From Tupaia tana (Eukaryota > Chordata > Mammalia > Scandentia > Tupaiidae): a stretch of DNA of 64,000 nt. The notes below the pieces were generated by a model. The model ran no database searches. It saw only the letters and a list, made by a program, of their open reading frames with translations, and was not told where the DNA came from. Made by a program: the position numbers and the translations under genes. Position 1 is the first letter of the stretch. Every line of letters starts with the position of its first letter. The stretch covers positions 87,696,475-87,760,474 of the forward strand of contig JAKSZU010000002.1 in NCBI GenBank assembly GCA_026018925.1, read 5' to 3'. Below are positions 1-12,689 of the stretch, in pieces.

Positions 1-115
1 CAACACTCTCAGTTCTTATGCAGGTTCACAGCCCTCAAAGAGAAGAAAAAGAAAATGAAAACCAAAGTCATAGGCTAAACCAGGAAATTTGAACCCATAT
101 TTGAAAAATTGTGTG

Positions 116-372
116 GGGGCCAGCAGATGGCATAGAGATTATGTCGCTGGACTTCTACATGACTGACCGCGGTTTCAATCTCGGACCTGGCAGCTTGAAA
201 TTCATGCCAGGCATGTGTGTGTGCATGCCCAAGATCTCAGGAGGACAGGAGAGGGGATTTCAGTGTGGCCATCCCCACTAGAGGAGTGATTTCTCTTTCC
301 CTCTCATCTCACTGTCTCTGTCTTTCTCTCCAGCAAGCACACAGGCCTTAAGGCAAAAAAAAAAAAAGGATC
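116..372 (+). mobile_element. tRNA-like SINE, full length (family description)
   Basis: This is a first copy of the family that dominates the window. The layout, head to tail, is: start near GGGRCCAGCAG; a tRNA-like head with a B-box-like GGTTCGAGTCC (best at 20849-20859); a body containing GCCCAAGATC and GAGGAGAATGGAG; a pair of C- and G-runs around TGATTTCTC; a CT-rich stretch; then GCACATGCCCTATAGC, AAAAACCTC and an A-rich tail. Length is about 250 bp. The head resembles a tRNA of the Ser/Leu kind in general shape only; the parent tRNA is not established. Confidence 0.85.
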
Positions 373-867
373 TCTAAAAAAATCATTTACGGTTCTTGTG
401 TTCCCTACTCAGTCATTTCAGTGTCCTACATATATTTTTATAGTCAGCACATATATAGAATTTAACTTGGCATTTCTTAACTATCTATTTTATTTTTGTA
501 AACATCTTTATTCTTTTTCTCCCACTTGCATTTCATAACATATAGGAAAATAATACTTGGTCCCCTGGTATACATAAAAAATGTTATGCTTTTTAAAGCA
601 TACATTTACATTTTAAATTAATTTTGCATATTTAAATATTTATATGTTGTATTAAACTTTTATGTGAAAAACATATTTTTAAATTGATAACTAGAATTCA
701 TTTGCGCTATGCCAAAACATAGATATTTGCTTTATAGCTTTTTATCATTTATTTTAAGTGTCATTTCTCTATTTAAAGAACCATAAATACAGTTTGGAAA
801 AGTTATGAATAAAGACATGAATATAATCCTCAATACAGATCTATAAAATAAAATTGCTGCAACGGCA
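373..867. other. AT-rich intergenic stretch, nothing recognised
   Basis: Strongly AT-rich, no open frame of note, no repeat I can name. Confidence 0.6.
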
Positions 868-1105
868 ACATGACATAGTGGGTAAGAGTGAAATTTATGC
901 TATTAGCCTGATTTTTATTCTGTTTCCATCGCTTAGGACCTGTGTGACCTTAGGAACAGTATTAACTTCTCTGTATCTCAGTCTTCTCCTCAGTAGATGA
1001 GAATGATAACGGTTCCTATCTCAAAAAATTATTATAAACTTAATCTATTTTAAACTGTTATTGTTACTATTGTGTCCAGTGTCAGCAAAGGCGACATCTT
1101 ACTTA
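868..1105 (+). repeat. MIR
   Basis: ACATAGTGGGTAAGAGTG head, CTGTGTGACCTTAGGAAC and AGATGAGAATGATAACGG core. Old and diverged. Confidence 0.65.
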
Positions 1106-1489
1106 GTATTGCTTTTATTATCATTCTTAAAAAAAATTATTTTGTACTTATAGACACATTAATGCTTTGCTAGATACTGCATAATGAGTTGCTGAGTCCT
1201 CCCAAAGTCTACAGACTCACTGGCATGCACATGTGCACACTCACACACACACTTTGCCACAAAGTGGCCTACATGAAGCTCTATGATAAAGCCACTGCTA
1301 ACATCAGCTATGGATGTGCTATGTTGGCATCAGACAGGTCGAAGGTGGACTGCAAAAACTGTGGAGAAGCCTGCACTCGATGTGCATGTTCTGTCTGGTT
1401 AATCTGGAGAGGTTTCACAGAAGAGCAGAAGTTTAGGTGAGAGACTAATGGCATGACAAAGCCAATGTGGTAGACTAGTTTCGTTCAAA

Positions 1490-1870
1490 TAAATTGCAGT
1501 GAAGACCAAACCTAGGGAATCCCTGAGCAGACCAAGCCAGTTAGGCCACATCAGAGACTTCAATCTAGCTTTCTGTGCAAACAGAAATGAAACTTAAGTT
1601 GAACTATTCCTTCCAAATGTCTATGCTAAAGAAAACCGAAACAATGTTAACCAATAGGAAGCTGTCAGCTAACAGTCATTATATATGAGACTTTCTAGCA
1701 AGATAGACAACTAAGACAACTGTGTAACCGGAATCAATCAAATATTTTCTTTAACTTCCATGTTCACCTTATAAAAGTCTTCCCTTTGTATTAATTCAGT
1801 GGAGACTGATTTATGAATCACTGTTTACTCAAATCCCTGTAAATTTTTTATGTTGCTTCAGTGTACCTTT
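1490..1870. repeat. Possible ancient LTR fragment
   Basis: CAATAGGAAGCTGTCAGCTA, CACCTTATAAAAGTCTTCCC and the following region look like an LTR promoter segment. I cannot assign a family; support is weak. Confidence 0.25.
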
Positions 1871-1896
1871 TAAGATTTTAAAAAGAGAAAATTGAG

Positions 1897-1900
<4 letters not shown>

Positions 1901-1950
<50 letters not shown>

Positions 1951-2252
1951 TACAGGTGCATGTGTTCACCAGAAAGAGAGAGACAGAGGGTGTGGTGGCG
2001 CCCGCCCTATGGCAAAAACCTATGGAGGCTGGAGGATTGCGGCATCGACAGAGAGATAGAAAGCAAGAAATCATCCCCCCAGGGAGGATGGCCACACCGC
2101 AATCTCTTCTCCTCCATTCTCCTCTTGGGATCTTGGGCACGCACGCACACACGCCTCACATGAGTTCAAGCCACCAGGTCCAGGACTCAAACCATGGTCG
2201 ACTATATGGAAGTCCAGTGATGCAGCCATTATGCCATTTGCTGGTCCCCAAA
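1901..2252 (-). mobile_element. tRNA-like SINE with long oligo(A) tail and an inverted internal block
   Basis: A minus-strand copy with about 49 T on the plus strand at its tail (1901-1949). The body starts at about 1960 and ends with the rc of the head at 2252. Between about 1997 and 2045 it holds a block in the opposite orientation, including GCCCTATGGCAAAAACCT, which is normally the plus-sense tail motif. Confidence 0.85.
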
Positions 2253-5056
2253 AACCTGAGGTTTACGAGGCTGTTTTCTTAAAGTGATGGCATTAACTAT
2301 ATCATGAGAATTTGGGACAGCCTTGTCTAACATGATTGAAGACTCATGAACCAAGGAATGGAAACCAAGGAAACTCCATTCCAGGTTTGCTCAGGTTCTA
2401 ATGTACAATATCTGACTCTTAGACCTCTGAAGAACATGATCAGTAACAAAATAATTCAAAGTTTGAGGACAGACAGGGAAGAGGATTGTAGAGGAACGTT
2501 CAGCAGCCTAAGGGACCAAGGAAGAAAATAAGGCTGACCACAACGACGGTGGTAAATGTGGAACACGTGTGGGCAGAGAGTCCAGGGAAAACTAGGAGAG
2601 ATCAGAGGGTGGAAAATGAGATAAAAATTAAGTTTAGTTTAGCAATAAAGCACATGTATGAATGAAGAATGCAGAAGAGCTGAAAAGGACACTAGTGTGT
2701 ATCTTGAAATGGTGACAGATGCTCTGAGAATAAGAAAGCACAGAGGATGTGCAGGGGACATAGAACTGTTCTTCCTCGCATCTGCAGCTGTGGGATCTCC
2801 ATCCAGGGATCCTGTGTCAAGGTGACATGAGTAAGGAGCATGCGCAGGTAAAGGGAAACCACTCGTACTTCAAAGCTCTGGCTCTCAGCTGAGGCCAACC
2901 ATTTACGGGCTTAGCCCACTGCTGCTTCTTTGTCGACATAACATCTAGTCACTTCCAGTTGCCCAGTGGTTGGACATGGACTATTTCTGAGGACTGTTCA
3001 AAAATAGTTCTAAGTACAGACACCCTGAAGCGTGCATATGCACACACAGACTTTCCAAAACTGGAAAACAGTATCAGGATTTAAAAATTCTTCTATCAAT
3101 GTCCTTTTCATGTTATTTTCTGTTGTAAAATGACTTCACCTGTCTGCACTGAATCAAACAGAACATCTCTGTTACCCCTTCCTTTTGTTTCACACATACT
3201 ACTTTGTAACCAGTTTGAGATCCTGGGAAAGACAGGAAATGTTGGTATTTCCTCTTTAGTTGGTCATGATCATCTCTCTTCTCCTGTGGTACTAGTAAAA
3301 ACAAAACAAACAACAATAACAAAAACCAGTATATTTTTAAACAACAGGCAGCACAAAAGAAATGCTGCTTTGAGGGCCTGTTTAGATCTGATATGTTTTC
3401 AAAGAGCCACACGCAGCAGTCAAGAGATAGAAATGCATGTGTGCCAGGGAGGAAACAGCAAAATAAGAAGAGCCACTCCCAGAATAAGCATCCACCAGCC
3501 AGCCTCCATCCTGACCCAAGGACCTCCACTTTGGGACAAACAACCAGTACCTAATTAACACAAATATCTAATTGCCTTAACCAAACAGGCAGCAAATTGT
3601 GTCAAAAGGAAGAAATTCAACAGCAGGGAAAATAGGGAGAAAACTACTCAAGAGATGGTTTATTTGAGAAATGTGATCATATTCACAAGTACACCTCTCT
3701 TTAATGTACTTGGCTAAGACAGCATCCCAGCTCGCAGCTCCTGTCCTCCAAAACAGCCAGGAAGCAAGGTCTTCCAACCAGAAGGCAGGGGCGGTAGTCA
3801 GACAAGGAAACTACTACAATCGCGGCATATCTAATACACTTGCCTTAAATAGTGCTCTGAGTCAATTAATTCGATCACACTCGATGCTTAGCTCAATGTT
3901 AAAATTAAAAAATGAATGGGAGAGCAAGACTTAACTAGTCGATAGACCTAATCTAACACAGCCCATAGAGTTAAGGAAGTCAATAACCTGAAACAGGGTT
4001 CAAGACCGATCAAATTTAATTTTGTCTTATTCCCACCAGACTGGATTTTTGTCAAAGATGTTTTAAAGAATTACCTTCATAAGAATTCTAGGGAAAAATT
4101 TTTATGTGGGAGGCACAAGAGAAGACAATGTACACTCAATCTCGACAGTTACATGCATTCTAAATGATTTTAGAGACTGATTCTTTTGGCAAAGGTGGCT
4201 TCTTCTCTCCTGCGTGTAATAATCCTGTTTCTATCTTAAAGGTCTTTTCACTGGAGAAGCTATCCGTAGCTCATTCCATTTGATTCCAGAGAAGTTATTC
4301 CAGTATTCCCTGCATACGTGCATAGCTATAGAAGTACGGTTACACCTATTTAGGCTGTACCTCATTGGTCTTCTCCAACATCATAAAGAAAATTCAAGAG
4401 TCAATTGAGCATTCAGTTTTCTCTTTGAGCATTGTAGAACTTTTGTACTTTCTTTTTGTCTTCTTTGGTTGCCTTGGTAAGTGCTAATTTGTAGCATTTA
4501 ATGTTCAAGGTAACAGAAGACACAATCAATGCTTACAAACATAGATTGTTAACTTCAGAAAAGACCCCAGGAATCACATGATGAAAACGTTCCATCCAGT
4601 AACAAGCCCTCTTTAAAACATTTTTGAGGGAGGGGGCTTTCAACTTTGAGTTTAAAATCATTTCATGGCAGGAAGCTTGTTACATCACAAAGCAATCTGT
4701 TTACTCATTTTCCAACTCCAACTCTATTTAGAAAGTTCTTCCTTATAAGAAGTTGAAAACTACTACCCTATAACTCCTAAGCTTGAATTTTATTTCTGTC
4801 CTTTGGAGAAGCTACTACAAGGTAATTGCCTTATGTATATTTACCAGTCCTTTAAATATTTAAAGAGTATTATTTCTTTCCACCATTTTCTTTTCTCCAA
4901 GGTATTCATCCTAAATTCCTTTCTCTATTTTCAATAATTACACCCACTTAACAAAGTCATTTTGAGTAATAAAGTGAGTGAGTTTTGTACTATATCTGGA
5001 AGACAATAAATACTTTCCCCAAGGTTCAAAATATGGCATTACTTGCACAAAAGTAT
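2253..5056. other. Unique-looking intergenic stretch
   Basis: No named repeat recognised. It has opposing 142- and 138-codon frames at 3113-3558, but without family resemblance or codon pattern they look accidental. No SINE in 2.8 kb, which is unusual here. Confidence 0.5.
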
Positions 5057-5335
5057 CTCTGGCCCAGCCACAGTGGTACAGGCAGTAGGCAGCAAGGTGG
5101 AGCTACTCAGTACTGGAGCCATATGGGAAAGACCGGGTTTGGATCATGGGTCGAATTGGCCATGCTAGGTACATCCTCTGGCAAGCCAGTTGATTCTAGC
5201 TAGCTGGAAGGCTGGGGGAAGGCCATGGAACAGCAAAATCTTGTTCTGGGGGCGGATCTCAATCTCCCTTACTCTCTCTCTCTTGCTCTCCCATCCTCTC
5301 TTTTCCTCCACAAAATAATAATAGTAATAATAATA
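5057..5335 (+). mobile_element. Possible second SINE family or highly divergent copy
   Basis: It starts CTGGCCCAGCCACAGTGGTA, continues through a body unlike the main family, and ends in a CT-rich stretch plus (AAT)n tail at 5317-5340. The head-body-CT-tail layout resembles a tRNA-derived SINE, but it lacks the GAGGAGAATGGAG and CCCTATAGC motifs of the main family. Confidence 0.45.
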
Positions 5336-5785
5336 AATAAACATGTAAAAATGATCTCTAGGTCTTGTTTCTCCACCTATATTTCTGAAGAAATCAAAAA
5401 TCTTTTTTGGAACACTAATTTGTAAATGTCTATATTCTTCTTCAAACTTGGTGAACAGAACTAAAAGTAACCCTCCAGTGGCCAGAGAGAAGTGTAGCAC
5501 TCTGCTCTTCCTTATCAGGACCTGAGCACTCGTAGTTTATCTTTGCTGTGAAGAACCAGCCCATCATTTTTTTTACCTTTTTAGCAGGAACAGCAAATGG
5601 CTAGCTCATTTAGTACCCTGGATTGTCCTCATTTGAATTAGTAATCAACCAGTTTTTTTCCATTTTAATTTTTGCAAAAAATCTTATTCAATAACATTTC
5701 AATAATGAGCTATAGGAAGACTCATGAATAAAATGTGGATTTAGCTAATATAGCTTCTATGTCTAAGATTAAAAATAATAATCAA

Positions 5786-6035
5786 GGGACTAGCAGTTGG
5801 TATAATGGCTATGTCCCTGGACTCCCATGTAGTCCACCACAGTTCAAGTTCCAGACCTGGTGGCTTAAACTCAACGCCGGGCACGTGTGAGTGTGTGCCC
5901 AAGATCCTGAGAGGATAACAAAGGAGAAGAGATTTCAGCGTGGCCATCTCCCCTGAGGGGGTGATTTCTCACTTTCTGTCTCTCTGTCTTTCTGGCAAGT
6001 GCACACGTCCTATAGCAAAAACCTCTCCAGAAAAA
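5786..6035 (+). mobile_element. tRNA-like SINE
   Basis: Full-length copy with the head GACTAGCAGTTGG and tail GTCCTATAGCAAAAACC. The tail runs into (AAT)n and then a complex AT/TG microsatellite. Confidence 0.88.
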
Positions 6036-6054
6036 ATAATAATAATAATCAAAT

Positions 6055-6180
6055 GTATACATCTCAAATATATAAATATAATCAAATATATCAAATATAT
6101 GTAATCAATCAAATATATGTATGTGTGTGTGTGTGTGTGTGTATATATGTGTGTATATATATTATATATACACATATAAT
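6055..6180 (+). repeat. Complex AT-rich and (TG)n microsatellite
   Basis: ATCAAATATAT repeats, then (TG)n at 6120-6142 and (TA)n/TATG variants. Extends from a SINE tail. Confidence 0.9.
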
Positions 6181-6268
6181 AGATCAAAAAGTTCCTGTAT
6201 TTGACCTAAAAAAAAAAAAAAAGACCACTGACAACAAATATCTTTACAAAAGTAATGCCTGGAAAAAG

Positions 6269-6374
6269 AATATTGACAAATGCCTCAAATTAAACTAAGT
6301 TGTTTGCTTGTTGACACTTTAAATATTGACAAATGCCTCAAATTAAACTAGGTCGCTTGCTTATTGACATTTTA
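6269..6374 (+). repeat. 53-bp tandem duplication
   Basis: Two tandem units sharing AATATTGACAAATGCCTCAA, with a few substitutions between them. Unit offset 53 bp (6271 and 6324). Confidence 0.9.
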
Positions 6375-8329
6375 AAATCACTTTGCAAAGAGGTTTTTGT
6401 TTTATATCAGTTATTGCTTCTCATGCATATCCAGAACTATATAGATCCCTAAATAATAAAACAAATTTTTTGTATAACTCCAATTCACACTTTCCAGTTA
6501 TTCTGTACAAGGCTCATTTACCTAATTGGTTTACACATATAATGAATCAATGCCTTCCAAAGACTGTCATCTCCATTTTCTACTCAATCAGCTTAATGTA
6601 TTAATAATATTCACAACTTTCCTGTATGTATAGGAAAATAAATCTTTTTAATTAATGAATCAACAAATTATATTACCCTTGGAGAAAAATACAGTATAAT
6701 TTTTTATACTATAAATGAATAAAAAATTAAAACTTGATGTTAACCTCAAAGATAATTCTACCAGTTAATAATAATACTATCAAATCTAATTTTTTTTCTG
6801 GAAGAAAGAATTCCATTATTCAAACATCTGAAATGTAATAGGCCCCTAGGTTCATTTCATCTCATAGTTGTTTTATTTATTTCTGAGGCCTTTGGCTATT
6901 TATATGCCCAACAAAACATGGAGTAAAAACAGGTAGTCACATCTGGTTATTTACTCTGCTGATTTTAAGAATAATTATGGAGACAGTATGATTAGACAGA
7001 TTGTTGGATTACCCAAAGGAAGAAGAGAAGAACCCATTCTTCCATCCATAAAGTCTTCAATCCAGGGGAAACTTATGCTGATGGCTCAAATTCTAATTCA
7101 TTCTTGCTTAAGTATGACAATGCAATCAAATCAGCACATAAGCACGGGGACATTCTTTGGATTTGAAATGATCTTCTTATGTGTGTCCATGAGGCAAAAA
7201 TTTTAAAAAAAAAAATCTATTTTTAGAGTATCTTGATTTCTAAAAGATAAAATTTTATCCTAAAATATATATGACATTTCACCTTTTTTTCACATTTACA
7301 CCAATAATATTTATAAAGTTGACCTCTATATTGTATAAGTGCTTGAATATGGCAACTATTTTATTTGTGTATTCATCTGTTCCTCTCTTTATTCCAAAAG
7401 GAATATGGCATTTTATAATGAATCAAATGTTATAGCAGAATGGGAAAAAAAATTTAAATAAGCAAGATGAGTCAGAGGGGTGGAAAATCAGTAGAAAGAT
7501 AAAGCAGACCAAGGAGTAAATTTGAAAAAATACTCTAATTTTAATTGCTACAGAAGAGAGGAAAAAATAAATATTTGTAAACCTCAGCTTTATTTTTTAA
7601 TAAAAATAGCTCAGGAATAACAACTGTACTTTATTACTTTATTACTTGACCAAAAGGAAATTTCTTCCATGAGCTTACTCACTGAGACAATATTGTGCCA
7701 TCTAATACAATCAACAATATACTCTGTATATGTAAGAACATATTCCATAAGGTTGTTCTTTCTTGAAAGCCATCAGTATTAGAATATAATGGCAAGCCAA
7801 AAGCGGCTTGAATAAATGCAATTTTCAGGAAGAGGACAGGTTAAGAATGCAGTAACGTTTTAAAGCATCAAGACTCTCTAATATAGGCACATCCTACTTG
7901 TTATGACTTAATGCCATTAAATAATAGTAGTATAAATAGAGAGAAATGGTTCTTAAAATGCTTAAAATAAAAATAAGGATATAAAATGAAGCCATTGATA
8001 GTATTTTCACTGAATAAGTTACCCCCTAATTAACTTACATTTTTCAAAAGTTCTCATGAAATGTTTTCTCTTCAACTAAAATACACACTAGATCTGAGCA
8101 AGATTTAAAAGAAGCACATGGCTTAAATATCAGAGATTGTGCAAAAGCCTACGTCTGCAAAGCACTCGTTACAATTCCTACCTAATGGTGTTACAGTGCA
8201 TCAAGTTCTAGCGCAGCAGGTTAAGAGAGGGCCTAAGAAAATACCTGGGAGGAACAACCTTGAGGACTTGTGGAGATATCTCAGAGAAGGCAACCCTGAA
8301 GACCCAAAGGATGAGTCAATGTTAGGCCA
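6375..8329. other. AT-rich intergenic stretch, nothing recognised
   Basis: About 2 kb of AT-rich sequence with no convincing gene or repeat. Confidence 0.55.
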
Positions 8330-9460
8330 GATAAAGATGGAAGGGAAGAGAATTCCAGGCTGAGGAACATGTAAGTGATTCCCTGTAGCTGGAGAGTCCT
8401 CTTGAGGGGTCGTTAATGGAATGACAAGGGAGACTGGAAAGAGGGCATAGTCCAGATCATAAAGGGCCTTAAATTTCATACTGAGATTTTTTTTTTTCAC
8501 TTTTTCCTAAGGGTAATGAAAATCCAAAGAGTACCATATCTGAAATTTTAAAAGATTTCTCTAGTTACGGTATAAAGAATGGTCTGGAAGGTTTAACAAC
8601 GCCAATAAGAAGATAAGTCATGACACTTTAGTAATCCAGATGAGAGGTGACAGAGGGGAGTAGACATATCTAAGAGATATTGGGGAGGTGTAATTGAAAT
8701 AATTTGTTGAGTGATCAAGACGATGGTAAAGGGTAGAGAGATGGCAAAAGTGACATCAAGTTTCTGAGCTGAGAAGCTCAGGGGGAGATGTTGACCATGT
8801 CCACCCAACAGAGAAAATGTGGGAGGTTTGGGGGGAAAAAAGAAAGAAAATTTCAGGTTGTGAAATATACAGTTTGGGGGATATCCTGAGAGATGTTCAG
8901 GGAAAAAAAAAAAAAAAAAAAAAAAAACAAACCTGATGCATGAGTCTGGCACTCAGTAAAGAGCTTTAGAATAGGGGTTGAGATTTGATTGTCATTCGTA
9001 TAGATGATGATTGAGAAAATTCTGGTTAAAAATGGCAAACATACTATCCTCTTGACATCTGAATGGAAATTACAATATAAACTGCGAAGACAAAAATCCA
9101 CCTGCAACAATAAAGAGACAGTTAAGAAGGATTACCAGAAGTAAGATAATCCAGCATGATAGAATGTTTTTGGAAGTGTGTTGATGGATGAACTACAGCA
9201 AAGGAAGATGTGGCTCAGAATATCTTATGAGGGGACTCAGTACTGCAGGGGAGATGGGCAATAACAAGCTCACTAGAACCTTGAGAGTTGTTGGGTTTAA
9301 CAATCTCAGAAATAATGAAAGCCCAGAGAGATAAGAAAGCTAAAAATGGGATGACTAGTAAACAGGCAATAAAGATTAAGTCTACATCAACATTTTGTTT
9401 TCCCTAACAATGCTTAAAATGAAGTTAGGAACACAAAAGGAAAGAGAAAGTGTATCTCTA
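8330..9460 (+). repeat. Ancient interspersed repeat, unnamed, copy 1
   Basis: Has CATAAAGGGCCTTAAATTTC followed by AGGGTAATG and AGTAATCCAGATGAGAGGTG. Related phrases in the same order occur at 12120 and around 36400. An oligo(A) run at 8901-8926 may be a separate insertion. Confidence 0.5.
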
Positions 9461-9701
9461 ACAACTCATTATAATTCTAATCATGTTACCACAAAGAAGG
9501 ATAAAAGCCAGTGGTCACAACCCAGTGTTAAAGTCCTTTTGGTATGAGGGAGATGACAATGGTAAAAAGTAAACGCAAGAAACTTTTTAATTTGATGCAG
9601 TCCTACTTGCTTATTTTTGCTTTTGTTATCTGTGTTTTGGTGTAAAATTAAAAAAAAAAAATAGCTAAAACCAGTGTTAAAGAGATGTTCTTCTGTTTTC
9701 T

Positions 9702-9990
9702 TTGTTTTTATTTATTTATTTATTTACTTATTTATCTTAGTTTGCTATAGGGCATGTGTGCTTACTGGTGAGAAACAGAGAGAGAGAAAGAGAGAAGGAA
9801 AGGGAGAAATCACCCTGGGGGGTGGCCACACCACAATCCCTTTTTCTCTGTTCTCCTCTCAGGATTTTTGGGCACAGAAGCACATGCATCCAGTGTGTTT
9901 TTCAGCTTGCCAGGTCCAAGTTGAAAACTATCCAGCTGGCCACATGAGATCCAACCCCCAGCCTCCACCCTACCTGCTGAGCCCTATCCC
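9702..9990 (-). mobile_element. tRNA-like SINE, older minus-strand copy
   Basis: The tail is (TTTA)n on the plus strand at 9708-9735, followed by GCTATAGGGCATGTG. The head rc CTGCTGAGCCC lies near 9980. Confidence 0.8.
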
Positions 9991-10336
9991 ATTTTCTTAT
10001 AGGAGTTCCATGGTCTTACGTTTAAGTCTTCCTTCCATTTTGAATTGGTTTTTGATGACAGTAGTCCTTTTCGGTGACTTCTATTTTTTATAATAATAAT
10101 AATGATATAGATGGAATGCCTGATATAACTATAGTAGAGAAATTTATCCTGTCTTTTATTTGCATAAGTCCAATTTTCTGTTTGCAACCACTTTTTCAGT
10201 AGTGCTCTTCTATAGGCTAAGCCTGTAAAAAAGAAACTCAGCCCATTCTGCAATGTGCCTTTTTTCAAATTTCCACTTCCCCTGGTCTGCCTGGTTTTTT
10301 CATTCTCTATAGTGTTCAAATAACTGTTTTCTACAG

Positions 10337-10760
10337 TGCTATGGCTTGAATTGCCCCCCCCCCCCCCAAATGCACATGTTGAAGTCATAATCTCCATTAA
10401 TTCAGAATGTGGCCTTATTAGGAAAGAAGGTCATTGCAGATGCCTTTAGTTAAGATGAGATCACACTGGAGTACGGTGGGCCCTACTCCAGTGTGACATG
10501 TTCCTATAAAAGGGAAATTTGAATACAGACTACTGAGCATGAAAAGTGTCATATGACAATAAAGGCAGAGAACAAGGTAATGCTAGTACAGACCAAGAAA
10601 CACCCAAGATTGCTAGGAAAACAACTAGATGCTAGGAGAAAGTCATGAAACAAATCCTCTAACAGCCCTGAAATAACCAAGTTTGCCAACACTGTGACCT
10701 CGCACTTCTAGGCTCCAGAAGTATGAGAGAATACGTACCGGTGTGTAGCACATTATTGCC
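10337..10760 (+). repeat. MLT1-like LTR
   Basis: Starts TGCTATGGCTTGAATTGCC followed by a C-run (10354-10366). Contains GTTGAAGTCATAATCTCC, AATGTGGCCTTATTAGG and TTAGTTAAGATGAGATC, all characteristic MLT1 positions. Confidence 0.75.
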
Positions 10761-11032
10761 ACTACTATATGTAATGTGCCTGGAGTTTATAAAGGGTGAA
10801 TCATGAGGAGCTTTATTCACCAACCCAGGAGTGAAACAGTCCTTACTTGACTTAGAATAAGTTCACATGTCTAGTTTTCTTATCTGTAATAATAGCTCAC
10901 TGCATTAGTGGAAAAATTAAATAAGCTGATATATGTCAAGTAGTCTTCTCCTTTCAATACACTATGCATCAGGCTCTGTTGTAAGCACACTAGGAAGAAC
11001 ACAAAAAAAAAAGCCACCAAGTTACAAATTTT

Positions 11033-11035
<3 letters not shown>

Positions 11036-11067
<32 letters not shown>

Positions 11068-11205
11068 GAGAGATTTTTGCTATAGGGCATATGCCCTCAA
11101 TGGAGAGACAGAAAGCGAGAAATAATCACCCTCATCACCACATCCCACCCCAGAGGTGACAGTCACACCACAATCCCTCCTCCTCCATTCTCCTCTCAGG
11201 ATTTT

Positions 11206-11244
<39 letters not shown>

Positions 11245-11330
11245 ATGAGTTTTAAGCTGCTGGTCCAGGATTCAAACTTCAGTCAATGTGGGAGTCCAGT
11301 GATATAACCATTATGCTATCTGCTAGTTCC
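11036..11330 (-). mobile_element. tRNA-like SINE with internal (CA)n
   Basis: An oligo(T) stretch at 11036-11064 is the tail. The body carries a (CA)n expansion at 11211-11243 where other copies have GCACGCACGC. First of three same-strand SINEs within 1.05 kb. Confidence 0.88.
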
Positions 11331-11479
11331 AATTTCCGTCTCTTTTAAGTTTACATTTTAGTAAAAAGTTGCAGACAATAAAACAAACAAATTATGTAAT
11401 TTCTTGGCCAATAATAAGTTCTATGAAAAGAAACAAGAGACTGTGGATAGGGAAGGCTGAGGTTGAGTCAGACAGTTAT

Positions 11480-11642
11480 GTTTGTTTTGTTTTGTTTTGT
11501 TTTGTTTGTTTTGTTTTTTCTATAGGGCACATGCACTTACCAGAGAGAGAGAAATGGGGGTGAGGGAGACTGAGACACCATTCCCCAGGAGGGATGGCTA
11601 TGCTATAATCCCTCCTCCTCCATTATCCTCTCAGGATTTGGG

Positions 11643-11678
<36 letters not shown>

Positions 11679-11783
11679 GTGCCCAGCGTGATTTTCAAGC
11701 TACAGGGGCTGGGACTCAAACTGAGTAATCAGCCAAGTGGGATCCAGCCACCTCAACTACCATGCTACCTGGCTGGCCTGGTT
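11480..11783 (-). mobile_element. tRNA-like SINE with (TTTTG)n tail
   Basis: The tail is (TTTTG)n on the plus strand at 11480-11515, followed by CTATAGGGCACATGC. It has its own (GC/CA) dinucleotide expansion at 11645-11678. The head ends near 11783. Confidence 0.85.
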
Positions 11784-11789
11784 CAGACA

Positions 11790-12060
11790 GTTTTTTTTTT
11801 TCTTTTTTTGGAGAGGTTTTTGCTATAGGGTGCGTGCGCTCGCCAGACAGACAGAGAGAAACAGAGAGATAGAAAGCAAGAAATCACCCCCTAGAGAGGA
11901 TGGCCATGCCGTAATCCCTTCTCCTCCATTCTCCTCTCGGGATCTTGGGCACGCACGCACACGCGCCCGGCATGAGTTTAAGCCACCGGGTCCGGGACTC
12001 GAACTATGGTCGACTACGTGGGAGTCCAGCGACATAGCCATTATGCTAACTGCTGGTCCC
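11790..12060 (-). mobile_element. tRNA-like SINE, young copy with target duplication
   Basis: Well conserved copy with many CpG sites. CAGACAGTTTTT occurs on both sides (about 11785 and 12062), so this insertion landed beside the previous SINE after it was in place. Confidence 0.92.
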
Positions 12061-12119
12061 CAGACAGTTTTTAATAGAGTGGTGCAAAGACGCATCTCTA
12101 AAGGAGAGATGGAGTGAGC

Positions 12120-12680
12120 CATGTGTGAGAAAGAGCATTCCAGGAAGAAAGAAGAGGAAGCACAAGTACCCTGAGGTCACAACCAGCCTGGAACATTCAA
12201 AGAACAGCAAAAGGCTAGTGTGGCCAAGGCGGTGAGTGAGGTGAATGGCAGTAGATGAGGGCAGAAGGGTGATAGGGAACTAAATTGCATAGGTCTTTGA
12301 AAGGCTTGGACTTTTACCCTGAGTCACAGGGAAGCCACTGACAGTTTCAAGCATAGTCATGACATATCTCAGTGCACTTTCATGGGATGACCCTGGCCAG
12401 TGTATGGGAGATTCGATAGTGGGATGGCCGGGGAGAAAGGGGTGGATAGAAACAGAGGGACCAGGCAGGAGACTATTTCTGAAATCCAGTTTAGAGGCCA
12501 TGATGTTGGCTCTGACCAGAGCTGCTGGTGAAGGAGGTAAAATAGAAGCCCCAGACAGGTTGACAGGTTTTCCTGGTGGATCAAATGCAATGTTTGAAAA
12601 AAAGAAATGGGGCCAAGGATGACTGAGATTTGTGATCTGAGTTACTGGAAGTATGATTCTATTAACTAAGTTGGGGGAAA
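12120..12680 (+). repeat. Ancient interspersed repeat, unnamed, copy 2
   Basis: AAGAGCATTCCAGGAAGAAA, TAGGTCTTTGAAAGGCTTGG, CACAGGGAAGCCACTGACAG and GCCAAGGATGACTGAGATTT. Corresponds to copy 1 over most of its length. Confidence 0.55.
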
Positions 12681-12689
12681 CTTCTGGGA

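Noticed and set aside
1189..1440. 83-codon frame with several cysteines
   Set aside because: The Cys-x2-Cys spacing looked zinc-finger-like, but there is no repeated pattern and no splice or family support.
3113..3558. Opposing frames of 138 and 142 codons
   Set aside because: Both strands are open over the same bases without codon bias or known motifs; likely chance.
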